Positions 55,270-64,000 of a stretch of 64,000 nt of DNA are shown here, one piece after another (position 1 is the first letter of the stretch; every line of letters starts with the position of its first letter). A program made the translations under genes and the position numbers. The stretch is from Branchipolynoe longqiensis (lineage: Eukaryota > Annelida > Polychaeta > Phyllodocida > Polynoidae). The notes beneath the pieces were generated by a model. It ran no database searches. It was given only the letters and a program-made list of their open reading frames with translations, and had not been told where the DNA came from. The stretch is from NCBI GenBank assembly GCA_030323885.1, contig CM059187.1, forward strand, positions 130,702,424 through 130,766,423, in the 5' to 3' direction.

Positions 55270-55560
55270 CTATATAATATAGCTTCTCTAGTGGGTTTCT
55301 ATGTACAGCAAGCGATATAGGGCAGGTCCTGCATCTACATGAGCTGTATACCGAACTGCACTGGGCTGGTTGTATGTGCGGCAACATCCCCCCGGATAAT
55401 GCAGGGATCAGTATATAAGCCGGGTCAACCCACATGGAAAAGGTTTGACTTGCTGCAGAGTACCGCCAATGCTGTGGAAGTTTCATCAATAAAGCTCTAA
55501 CATTTAACACAAAGTTCTGTATTGCCTCCTTCCTTTTGGAACCGATTATGGTCTATAAAT
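55270..55560 (+). mobile_element. possible solo LTR remnant
   Basis: TATATAAGCCGGGTC (TATA box at 55412) is followed 76 bp downstream by an AATAAA at 55488-55493 and then AAAGTTCTGTATTGCCTCC. This spacing of TATA box, short R region, polyadenylation signal and T-rich U5 is that of a retroelement LTR. I cannot place the ends and see no internal region. Confidence 0.4.
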
Positions 55561-55790
55561 ACACCGTTCACTCCAAACTAGCGTTACTAATATATATAGT
55601 TATATGTGTCTATTGTTAAATATATGAGGAAGACATATATTGACGAACACATTTGGTGTCATTATCAAAAGATTTGTATATCTCGAATTGGTCTTCGGCT
55701 CCAAATTTGTAAGTCTATGACCAAGTACTGCACTGCTAGATTAATCATGTGGCCAGAATATTGACCCGCTATTGGTTGGCGGGCAGTCTA

Positions 55791-56342
55791 ATGGGCCTGT
55801 CACACTACAACGCTTCTCTCGGCGACCCGTCAGCGTTGAAAGGACTATCTTGCGCATCGAGAAACGTCAAACTTTTCGGCGGTTTGGGGGAAAAGATCGG
55901 CGTCAGCGCGCCGCGTTATGCGCGCGCCGCCAACGTGTGTCGACGCGCTGGGGAAAAAAAAAAAAAGGTTTGGCGCGACGTCTTCATTTAACCTTAAATG
56001 TTGCTAGGGCGTAAAACAAAAACGGCCCAGTTTTCGCAACGCGTGAGCAACGACCCTGCCGCGCGCGCGCCGTCTTCCTAGCATTCCCATAACGTTATTC
56101 CGGCGCGTCCAACGCAGCGCGACGCGCGCCTAACGTCCTTACCCATATATTTAAAACCTTGGGCGACCGGCAACGCGCGCCGGCGTTTCGCGCCGACCAT
56201 CAACGTCCAAGATAATGTACCGACGTGTACCGACGCGCGCATAACGCGCCCCCAGCGCGTCTCGATATTTCACTAATTATCGCCCCAAAACACCACACGT
56301 TGACGGGTCGCCGGCGAGAAGCGTCGTAGTGTGACAGGGCCA
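55791..56342. mobile_element. TIR element family M1, 552-bp copy
   Basis: Ends GGGCCTGTCACACTACAACG and GAAGCGTCGTAGTGTGACAG + GGCC, flanked by TA (55789-55790, 56343-56344). The interior is CpG-rich with CGACGCGCG units. A SINE-tail-like piece (ACCTTAAATGTTGCTAGGGC) lies at 55991-56010 inside it. Confidence 0.83.
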
Positions 56343-56638
56343 TAAGCTTTTCATCAATTGATGTGGGATGCTTTCCCAGATAACATCTTCCACCTGCGGC
56401 CATCCCATTATTAACCTGCACAGCCTCCACCCCTCCCCTCCCGGCTCGCCAGTTTGTAATAGGAGCTTCCTTGGGAATATATAAGATTAACCAACATCGA
56501 TTTTGACTTCACTACGAAGTTAAGGAATGTTGAGTCTCGCAAGTACTTCTTAGGTGTTGCCAGCTGGCAAATACGCAATCCTCATTGACAGGCCCTTAAT
56601 GTGTCACTTCCTCTGCCTTGTCAGTTTGCTTGTTTAAT
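56343..56638. other. no recognised feature
   Basis: Unique-looking sequence. Nothing recognised. Confidence 0.4.
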
Positions 56639-56942
56639 TGTTGGGGTTTTACGTCCTAGCAACATGTATGGTCATATCAAGACAGGTACCGAGCTGTGAG
56701 AGGGCACACTTATGTTAACTTGATAGTGCTTCCTCACTAGGAGAATTGGCTGCCAAAACCATGACCCAATGTCCCACTCGGTCACATTATCCTGCTCCTG
56801 TGCAAACCAGTATTTGTCCTATCCTGTCCAAGCGCCATCCTATGTAGTGACAAGTATCAATTGTAGAAGTCATCGCTTTGACGGCAGTCAAACACATGAC
56901 GTCTACCATGGGAAACCAGCCAGTGGTGCTCTCCCCGATTTG
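56639..56942 (-). mobile_element. SINE, diverged, inverted
   Basis: Inverted tail TGTTGGGGTTTTACGTCCTA and the body through GACAAGTATCAATTGTAGAA. The head region is strongly diverged (CATGGGAAACCAGCC...CTCCCCGATTTG). Confidence 0.88.
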
Positions 56943-57364
56943 ATCAATTCAGTAATGGATTAATAAATTAAGGGTGAACTGATGAATTAAAATTGAACAT
57001 TTTCCCCCAAGACATATTCTTTGACTTTGTTGTATATGTTAAATTGATGTTCTGGATGTTTCTTTGATTTTCATGTTACACAAGTGATATTAATGTATTG
57101 GTCAATTTGTATAAGATCAAAACCAAAACGTGAAATACATTTTTTTCAACTGTGACAAATGCATAATACCCAAACCTTCATAGGAACATCGATTCTGTTC
57201 TTATTTGGAAGGATTTATGGTATTAGTTGGAAAGTTTTCACTTTTGGTTTCCATGTCACAATTTAGTTCCCAATTTCTGAGAATTACCCAATTGACTCAA
57301 ATTGGGCTTAACAAAACTCTTTCTATTCCTTTACTTATATTATTCATTATTTTATATGTTACAG

Positions 57365-57649
57365 GTGTGCGAGACTACTGCCTGGAAGAAGGATTCCAGG
57401 CGCAATGCGCGGACGATGCAGTCATCATCGTCACTAGTGCGCAGTACGGCCGCATGACGGTCGGGCGCTGCGTCAAGCGTAACTATGGTTACATCGGCTG
57501 CCACTCGAATGTCCTTGGCCGCGTCTCCAAGCTCTGCTCCGGTAAAAGGTCCTGTAAGATATCCAACTTCGCCAACACCCTGTCCACCTACCGAGGGTGC
57601 CCCGTGGACCTCAAGGGCTACATGGAGGTCAGCTACGAGTGTGTCCAAG
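57365..57649 (+). CDS. single exon encoding a SUEL/Gal_Lectin (rhamnose-binding lectin) domain
   Basis: The open frame encodes 94 full residues with a complete SUEL-type lectin domain, a family that binds rhamnose or galactose on secreted or cell-surface proteins. Counting Val at 57367 as residue 1, eight cysteines fall at 5, 14, 35, 45, 57, 63, 78 and 92. The sugar-binding YGR motif is at 27-29 and the usual EVSYxC end at 87-92. The common DPC motif is replaced by RGC (76-78). A pyrimidine-rich tract and TTACAG precede 57365, and CAAG/GTGAGC follows 57649. Both introns split a codon after its first base (phase 1-1), as in shuffled extracellular domains. The Met at 57205 is only intronic read-through. 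No neighbouring exon of the same gene was recognised, so the parent (latrophilin-like, EVA-1-like or secreted lectin) is unknown. Confidence 0.88.
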
Positions 57650-57660
57650 GTGAGCATTAA

Positions 57661-58004
57661 AGAGGAATGTTTCCAATTCGCTTCTTACTCCTCTCCCGAT
57701 ACATGTACTTCAAGTTACTACTTTTTACTGTAGCTAGACATTAGAATTTAAAGCCATTTCAATATTGTGGTTTTTCCAATGGATAAACATGTAGTAATTG
57801 ATCAACAAATGGTTATGGCGAATGGGGAAATTCGAAGCGGATAGACATCGGAAGTGAAGGCCGCGGGACCAACGTCAGCATGCCGTACTAGGCCTGCAGC
57901 AAATAATATATGGACAGAGTGTAAATATCACAATAAACAATACATACATAATGATTGGAGGAATAACAAATTAGAAGATGCAACACCACCAATGTATATA
58001 CATA
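57661..58004. other. probable intron, no recognised feature
   Basis: Sequence downstream of the lectin exon donor site. Nothing recognised before the microsatellite. Confidence 0.4.
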
Positions 58005-58325
58005 TACCTCATATGATACACATGATAAACACAATACGCACTATATACGCGATACACGCGATACACATGATACCCGCGACACATGGCACAGGTGACCCAC
58101 ATGACACACATAACAGACATATCACACATAACACACATATCACAAATACTACACATACTACACATACTACACATAATACACATACTACACATAGTACGCA
58201 TAATCCGCATAATACACATACTACACATAATACACATAGTATACGTATTACACCCAATACACATAATACACATTAGACACATAATACACATTATACACAT
58301 AACACACATGATACATATGATACCT
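58005..58325. repeat. ACACATAATAC microsatellite-like array
   Basis: A degenerate array of ATACACAT units runs up to the LINE 3' end. The same type of sequence resumes beyond the LINE at 62101-62190. Met/Cys/Ile- and His/Ile-rich frames are artefacts. Confidence 0.9.
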
Positions 58326-58352
58326 CAATCAATCAATAGTGCCATCCTCTAG

Positions 58353-58757
58353 TCAAGGGTTGGATGCAATGGTTCTCCACTTGTCCCGATGGTGTGCTGT
58401 TCTGATAAACTGTGAATAATTCAAGCCTGTCCAATGTGAAATATTTGTAAACCATGATGTTCTTGGTCTCCCTCTCCCTCTGCTGCCATTCACCTTCCCT
58501 TCCAACAATGTATGGTATATTGAACTCTGACGAATGATGTGGCCAAAATAAATAAGTTTCTTTGTCGGTATAGTGGCAAACAAGCGTTTCTTATTTTTAA
58601 TTTTTCTGAGAACTTCTTTGTTGGTGATCTTCTTTGTCCATGATATTTTCATCATCCTTCGATAAGTCCACATCTCAAATGCTGCTGAACATTTGTACAT
58701 TTTCTTAGAGATTGTCCATCTCTCAGCCCCATACATTAGAGTCATCATCATCATCAT
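58353..58757 (-). pseudogene. RTE C-terminal domain fragment
   Basis: The minus-strand frame continues the polymerase in a shifted phase: LMYGAERWTISKKMYKC, MWTYRRMMKISWTKKI, IYFGHIIRQ, GRGRPRTSWFTNI and HHRDKWRTIASNP-stop. This is the conserved tail of RTE/BovB ORFs (MYGxExWT, RRxLxxxWT, YFGHxxR, GRxRxxW, DRxxWR). Confidence 0.88.
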
Positions 58758-59818
58758 CTAGACCAAACATAACACTGAAGAATACACTTCCTTGTATGTA
58801 TTAATATCTTATTTGATGTTAACACCCTATGCATTTTGGAGAATGTTGTCCGGGCTATTGTTATCCTTCTCTTAATTTCTTCCTCACATCTCCCATCGTT
58901 TGTAATCTTTTGCCCGAGATATATGAATTCGGATATTTGTTCTATGTTTGTGCCATCTATGGTTATATTGATATTTGGTTTATCTGTCTTTTTACTTATA
59001 ACCATTGTTTTGGTCTTCCTGCCATTCATCTTCATGTTGAATAGTATTCCAGCTTTATTGATTCTATTCACAATATCTAGTAGGTTTTTCTCACTGTCTG
59101 CTAGTATTACACTGTCATCGGCATATCTAAGATTGTTGACGTTCATGCCACCTATTGTCACTCCCTTGCAATCTTCAATGTGTCTGAAAATCATCTCTGT
59201 GTACAGGTTAAAAAGACATGGTGACAATACACACCCCTGTCAAACTCCTCTTTTAATCATAACTTCATCCAATAGGCCCTGCTCCATTTTTATAAATGCA
59301 CATTGTCTCCAGTATAAGTTCACAATTAGTTTACAGTCTTTGCCATTGACACCAATATCTTGTAAACATTTGATTAACATTTCATGATTGACTCGGTCAA
59401 AGGCCTTCTCATAGTCAATAAAGCAAGCATAAACATCCTGGTTCATTTCACAATAACGTTCACAAATCATTCTCATAGTGAAAATCCCTTCATGTGTACC
59501 TCTTCCAGATATAAACCCGCTTTGTACGTTACTGATTTGTTCTTCAATTTTCTGTCTGTTTCTCAGTAAAATTATTTTCAGGATCATCTTCAACATATGA
59601 CTCATCAGGCTTAGTGTTCTGTACTCAGTACACAATGTTGGTTTTGGCTTCTTTGGGAGTTGTACAAATATGGATTCATTCATATTCAATGGTATAAATC
59701 CAGTCTCATAGATGTCATTCACTAGCTTATGAATGATTTGAATCCCCACTTCATCTAGTCCTTTTTATCATTTCTGATGTTATCTGGTCACTTCCAGGAG
59801 CCTTACCTGACTTTAGAT
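58754..59818 (-). pseudogene. RTE reverse transcriptase domain, disrupted
   Basis: The domain resumes after the nested LINE with KSGKAPGSDQITSEMIK. A frameshift follows at about 59757, then FIPLNMNESIFVQLPKK, NVQSGFISGRGTHEGI and CFIDYEKAFDRVNHEML. A TGA at 59240-59242 replaces the Arg of the RGVRQG motif, consistent with a CpG transition. The catalytic YADD is encoded at 59114-59125 (LRYADDSVILADSEKNL). The frame ends at CYVWS, where an (ATG)n expansion at about 58738-58758 brings stops and a shift. The enzyme would synthesise cDNA at the nicked target, but this copy cannot make it. Confidence 0.9.
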
Positions 59819-61194
59819 AATTTTTTTAATATTTGTTTTATTGAGGCTGTATTTATACTGTCCATAGCATGTAAACCCAGGTACCTAGGCTTGTTTTCAA
59901 TGCTGGCCAGCTGCAGTTTTGGTGATGTCTTACCAAGCAGTAGCTGCTGATAAGTTATTTGATTGTCTGCATTTCAGTAGCAGATAGATAGTCTGTTGGT
60001 ATGTTTAGTAGTCTATGTTAGTTTTTGTTGGGGCCCTCTTGGCATTGTATTTTTGTTCTATTCTTATTACTATGTTAGGTGTTTTCTTAAGGTTCTATGT
60101 TAGTGTTTTGGGGTTTTCTTGGGAAGAGTTTTCCGCTTTTTTCTCCTTAATTCTATACTAGCCTATTTTATTTGCATGTCCATAGGCCTGTACGTAATAG
60201 GTGGTTGAGTTATGTTTGTTTGAATTTGATTTGACTTATATTGTTGTTAGATATGTTATCTGGCTTTTATATTTCCAGTTGTCCCGCCCTGGGCTGTCCA
60301 GTTGGTGGGCCGTGACATATCACCTCCCTCCTTGTGGTGCAGTTCAGTTGGGGCTTCCAGTTTTTATTTTGCACAGATATTTTTTGTATGTTTTTAGGTC
60401 AGGGATTTGTCTTTCTTTCACCATTTGGGCATTCCATGCCTTGGCGGCCATTTTCAGTGTGCTCCTTTCATGGGCTTTGATCTGGCTTCTGGTCTGCCTT
60501 AGTAGTGGTGCCTTGCTTGCTCTGGTGTCCCTTAGTGGTTGGGTTAGATGCTTAATGTCTTGGCTATATCCATATGCTAAGGTTTTTAGGTGGATTATTC
60601 TTCTGTTTTCTAGTAGCTTTACTTTAGTTCTTTTGTGTAGGTCATAAGTGGGGTGTAGTTTGTCTACTTTCAGGCAGATTTTCAGGGCCTAATTTGTAGT
60701 ATCTGCAATTTTTTGAGTAGCTCTTTTTTAGCACCCATGTAAATTACTTCCCCATAGTCAAAGTAGGGGAGTACCATGCCTTTGAAGATTTTTATTGACA
60801 TATCTTGTGTCATATAGTGTCTTAGTTTAGCAAATAGCCATAGTTTGTGATTTACCTTTTGTATGATTTTTGTTACACACAGATTGTAGTTTAGCTGGCT
60901 ATCTAGTTCTAGGCCTAGGCATTTGTAGTGGTTTACACTTTCCAGTGTTTGGTTTCCTAGTGTACATTGTAGGTTTCTTCCTGTGATTGCTGTATGTGAG
61001 AAGAGTACAGTTTTAGATTTATTTGCATTGATGGTTATTTTATTGGATTCACACCAGCCATCCAGCTTCAGCAGGAGGTTGTTCAGTTTGGTTGCTACCT
61101 CCTCTACTGTGCTTCCTTCGGCATATACGACAGTGTCATCCGCATATAGCTGGAGACATGTTGTCTCCAGCCATTTTTCTAGGTCGTTTATGTA
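59819..61194 (-). mobile_element. CR1-like LINE nested inside the RTE LINE
   Basis: 1376 bp between TAGAT repeats (59814-59818 and 61195-61199). The minus-strand frame starting inside at about 61190 reads YINDLEKWLETTCLQLYADD then TVVYAEGSTVEEVATKL, NKITINANKSKTVLFS, HYKCLGLELDSQLNYN and MVLPYFDYGEVIYMGAKKEL. This is the YADD half of a CR1/L2/Jockey-type polymerase. A roughly 860-bp 3' part is shared with the copies at 5909-6303 and 25375-25583. It ends in an A-rich tail. Confidence 0.9.
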
Positions 61195-61369
61195 TAGATC
61201 ATTGATAGCCTTCTCAACCTCTGATACTAATATAATATTCCCATCTTCTTTCTCAATTGTGGGTGGGTTCCCTCTGTCATCATTGTATAGTTTGTTCACA
61301 TATTCTTCCCTTCTGGACTTTATTTCATCTTCTTCAAAGAGCATTTTGCTGTCTTTGTTCTTGATACAT

Positions 61370-61760
61370 TTACTGCTTCTGTCTGTATCCTTGACCTGTT
61401 ATCTCTTTCACTTTCTTGTGCATCTCTCTTGAATGATGTTGAGACTCAAGTTGTTCCACTACTTCACACTTCTTATTCCACAATTCATCTTTAGCTTTTT
61501 TGCATTCATCTTTTATTTCTTGCTTCAGGTGTTTGTATTTAAGTGGATAAGTGGTTTTCACTTTCTTCCTTTCCTCCATCTTTTCTAGTATGGTTTGCGT
61601 CATCCATGATTGCTTTGTCTCTCGTTTTTTATTTGGTAACACCTCCTCTGCTGACTTGACCATGCTTTCTCGGAGAGCTTCCCATTCCATTTCAATGTTG
61701 TTTTACTCTCTCTGAGGAGTTTCTTCATTCATCAGTACACTGAATTTGTTATGAACAGAG
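61370..61760 (-). pseudogene. RTE linker between endonuclease and reverse transcriptase
   Basis: A Lys/Glu-rich minus-strand frame (WEALRESMVKSAEEVLPNKK ... ETKQSWMTQTILEKMEERKK) matches the charged linker that precedes the polymerase in RTE proteins. It continues near 61344 as LFEEDEIKSRREEYVNKLYN and reaches VEKAINDL at about 61200, where the inserted LINE starts. Confidence 0.8.
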
Positions 61761-61866
61761 ACATTATACTTAGTTCTGTATTTTGCATCTTTTAACATGT
61801 TCATATCCATTTGAATGTTGTTTTTAATTTTGTTCTGCTGTTTCAATTTCACTACCATACTGATTA

Positions 61867-62080
61867 CTACTGGATTATGATCCGAACTATGTCAGCACCT
61901 GGATATGTCCTTGCCTGTTTGATACAATTTTGATATCGTTGGTTGACAAGAAAGTAATCGATCTGGTTCTGACATACATCACCAGGGCTCTTCCATGTAT
62001 ATAGTCTTCTCTTTGCATGTTCAAATAAGGTGTTAGCAATTACTAGTTTTGATGTCAAACAGAAATTTATCACGTATTCA
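61867..62080 (-). pseudogene. RTE endonuclease domain, C-terminal fragment
   Basis: The frame starting at 62073 reads LVIANTLFEHAKRRLYTWKS then P..QNQIDYFLVNQRY and RTYPGADIV. This matches the NTxF...TWxSP...NQIDYIxV...PGADI pattern at the end of the AP-type endonuclease of RTE elements. The domain that nicks target DNA is mostly missing because of 5' truncation, and the SDH motif that should follow is broken. Confidence 0.8.
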
Positions 62081-62111
62081 CCACAATCATACAGAAATTT
62101 ATATGATACCT

Positions 62112-62240
62112 ATGATAAATACGTGTAATCTGTCTAATTGATGTAATACATGTAATACATGTAATACATATAATACATATAATACACATATTAAACCTAT
62201 ACACATATTTATATGCACATATATCTAGTTTCTGCGCATA
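62112..62240. repeat. ATACATGTAATAC microsatellite continuation
   Basis: TAATACATGTAATACATATA-type units continue the array found on the other side of the LINE. Confidence 0.85.
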
Positions 62241-62640
62241 CACACTCATGGGCATGTCGTGCCAATCACCTTCTTATTTGCAATTCACATTGGGAAGATG
62301 AGCGCCAGTAAGGGTGAGGGAGGGCATGGTAAGCGTAAATAATAATCACTGGGTGTTTTTTGTTATCGTCCCGCTTCTTGGTGCCAAAGCGCATGCGCAG
62401 CGCTTTGTGTTACCCAGCTGCACCCGGCAAATATGTGCGGCCCGATGCCAACTTCTGTAGTGGTGATGCATTCAGTGCCAAGTGCCGCCTAAATATTTCA
62501 TATTAAGGGACAATTGCGATGCGAATCCATTATACAAACATGCGGTGAGGGGAGGGGGAGGGGACAAGCCAGACAACATAAACAAAGTAACCCATCAGGT
62601 AAGTGTTTGAATCGTACAAATGCTACCGATACACATGGCA
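62241..62640. other. no recognised feature
   Basis: Unique-looking sequence. Nothing recognised. Confidence 0.4.
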
Positions 62641-62644
62641 CACT

Positions 62645-63080
62645 TCCAGATTTCTGGGTATTTCTATTCGTTACTATTAATTCCTATTCATTTATATTCT
62701 TTTCTATTAATTTCGCTAATTTCCTTTTATGTTTATTACTTCCCATCCATTTCTATTCAATTGTTTGTATTTCTTGTTTCTTTGTATTTCATTATATTTC
62801 TTTTATTTCCTTTTATTCGTATTGATTTATTTGTACTTCATTTCCCGTCTTTTTATTTTTCCTCTTTTTATTTCTTTTTTCCTTTCTTTTTTACAATCTT
62901 TTTTATTTCTTTTTTTCCTTTCATCTTCTTATATCTTCCTATTTCTGTTTTTTCTCTTTCGTTTTCTTTTGTTTATAATTATGTTTGCTTCTTTTTTATT
63001 TTGTTACTGGTTTTTACTAGTTTTTTCTTATTATTTATTGTACTTTTGTGTCATTTATTTATATATTTGTTTACTTTACA
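62645..63080. repeat. pyrimidine-rich TTTCTTTTATTTC block
   Basis: About 430 bp of T-rich sequence with C and interspersed TATTTA. Phe/Leu/Ser-rich open frames are compositional and not a membrane protein gene. Confidence 0.88.
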
Positions 63081-63412
63081 AATTTGAGATGAACATACTT
63101 ACCCCAATGCGAGGCGCCCCCCCCCCCCCCCCTAAGGTACCGTTGTGTCTCCTAACTCGGACACTGTCAAATTTGTTGAGATAAACTGCGACGACAGGTG
63201 GAGTGGTGTAGGAGGGAGGGTGTGGGAAGGGCTATAAAAGACAAATCAAATACATATTGTATGATAATGCCGATAGGTAAAGTTACTGCAATAGCAGTGC
63301 TTAGTGAGGAACATCTAATCTTCTGGCCATGTTCTTTACTTCAGATAATTTGTATATATATATATATATAGATCTAAATGCATAAGCATGAATATGTATG
63401 TACATATATAGC
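63081..63412. other. C run, unique sequence and a short (TA)n
   Basis: A C run lies at 63117-63132 and a TA run at 63352-63370. Nothing else recognised. Confidence 0.45.
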
Positions 63413-63740
63413 TGGTTGTTGGAATCTTACGTCCTGACAACATATAAGATCATATTAGGACGAGTAGTGACGTGTGTCAGTGTACACTCATGGTGACTTT
63501 ATAGTGCTGCCCCACTGGGAAATCAGGATGCCGGCACCATGACCCCTGACATCCCACTGACTCACATCATCCTGACACTGAGCCAACCGGTCCTTACCCT
63601 ATCCTATTAATTCTGAGCCATAGGCTAGGTCGCGACAAGTATTAATTTTATAAGCATTGGGTTGACTCGACTGGGAAGCAAACCCCCGAACTCCCGCTGG
63701 CGAGACCCGCACTTTACCTATTGAGCCACCGAGCCTGGTG
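63413..63740 (-). mobile_element. SINE, subfamily A1, full length, inverted
   Basis: Inverted tail TGGTTGTTGGAATCTTACGT, the full body, an inverted B-box region (GGGAAGCAAACCCCCGAAC) and the A-box end TTGAGCCACCGAGCCTGGTG. Confidence 0.92.
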
Positions 63741-64000
63741 CAGGTAGAAATGAGAAGATCGGATACAGTACAACTTAGAGGAGGCCTAGATAGGTGGGGG
63801 GGGCGGGGTAAGGGTGGGGGGTAAGGGCGGGGGGTATGCTGGGTAGCATCGCTACGAGAACAATGGACGCACTTATTCTCAGCCATGAAAGAAAAAAAGA
63901 ACAAGAAAAACTACCAGACAATTTTCACTTCACCTACAACTCACCCTCTGACGGCAGTGGACAAAAAGTAGTATGGCCAGCAGCTCACTGCGTAGCATCC
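63741..64000. other. no recognised feature
   Basis: Short unique-looking sequence with a G-rich stretch at 63797-63840. Confidence 0.4.

Larger units (their letters stand above)
58326..62100 (-). mobile_element. RTE/BovB-like LINE, 5'-truncated, with an 11-bp target-site duplication
   Basis: This minus-strand non-LTR retrotransposon is flanked by perfect ATATGATACCT duplications (58315-58325 and 62101-62111). It ends 3' in TTGATTGATTG. From 5' to 3' it carries the end of an endonuclease domain, a linker, a reverse transcriptase and the RTE-type C-terminal domain. Another LINE (59819-61194) interrupts it. Without that insert it is about 2.4 kb. The full-length family would extend further 5'. 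Confidence 0.92.

Noticed and set aside
57205..57364. Upstream open frame starting at Met 57205 as the N-terminus or signal peptide of the lectin
   Set aside because: It is a T-rich hydrophobic read-through ending in a polypyrimidine tract and TTACAG acceptor, so intronic sequence is the better explanation.
60682..61344. A single chimeric reverse transcriptase with an RTE linker and a CR1-like YADD region
   Set aside because: A TAGAT duplication and the resumption of the RTE frame at 59818 show that one LINE is inserted in the other.
62620..63184. Phe/Leu/Ser/Tyr-rich frames resembling a multi-pass membrane protein
   Set aside because: Direct result of a T/C-rich low-complexity block. Several phases are equally open.

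Overview
This window is eukaryotic, intron-type animal DNA, and nearly all of it is repeats. It is most likely molluscan. The main clue is a repeat at 42491-43020 that begins TTTAACGACGCCTCTAGAGC, a type I associate with molluscan genomes. This is recognition from memory, not a search result. RTE and CR1-like LINEs and a SUEL-type lectin exon fit the same setting. I see no bacterial-type gene organisation, no rRNA and no convincing functional tRNA gene.

Only one piece of a probable host gene stands out. It is a single 285-bp phase 1-1 exon at 57365-57649 that encodes a complete galactose/rhamnose-binding (SUEL, Gal_Lectin) domain with good splice sites. The other protein-like sequence is retrotransposon: an RNase H-bearing LINE end at 1-1222, an RTE/BovB-like LINE at 58326-62100 (minus strand), and a CR1-like LINE at 59819-61194 nested inside it. 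A short frameshifted protein-like stretch at 39788-40000 (minus strand) could not be identified.

The rest falls into four layers. (1) One tRNA-derived SINE family of about 300-340 bp has about 24 copies spread through the window, in at least two head subfamilies, often nested with other elements. (2) There are about a dozen families of short inverted-repeat (MITE-like) elements. These include four copies with GGCCCTGTCACACTACGACG-type ends, two of which form a near-perfect 1.7-kb palindrome at 37987-39715; a related 1.26-kb element at 51751-53010; pogo-like CAGT...ACTG elements; and TTAA-flanked elements. (3) Satellites and minisatellites occur with 19-, 21-, 22-, about 64- and 80-bp periods. 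(4) There are long low-complexity blocks: G/GT-rich, polypurine, CCCCACACAT, GTGTGA and (TA)n.

Layout: 1-1222 LINE end; 1244-5090 AT repeats, 19-bp array and G-rich block; 5869-6580 SINE split by a LINE end; 7900-11960 GT-rich, satellite, 22-bp and purine arrays; 13950-15910 SINEs and 80-bp satellite; 16285-18540 TA and CCCCACACAT arrays; 19900-25830 MITE and SINE clusters; 27550-35530 hAT-like MITEs, purine and GT arrays, SINEs; 35535-39715 TIR elements and the giant palindrome; 40425-48690 low complexity, nested SINEs, 21-bp minisatellite; 49185-56342 MITE- and TA-rich zone with possible LTR remnants; 57365-57649 lectin exon; 58005-62215 nested LINEs in a microsatellite; 62640-64000 pyrimidine block and a SINE. 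Boundaries were read by eye and are approximate unless a target-site duplication is quoted.
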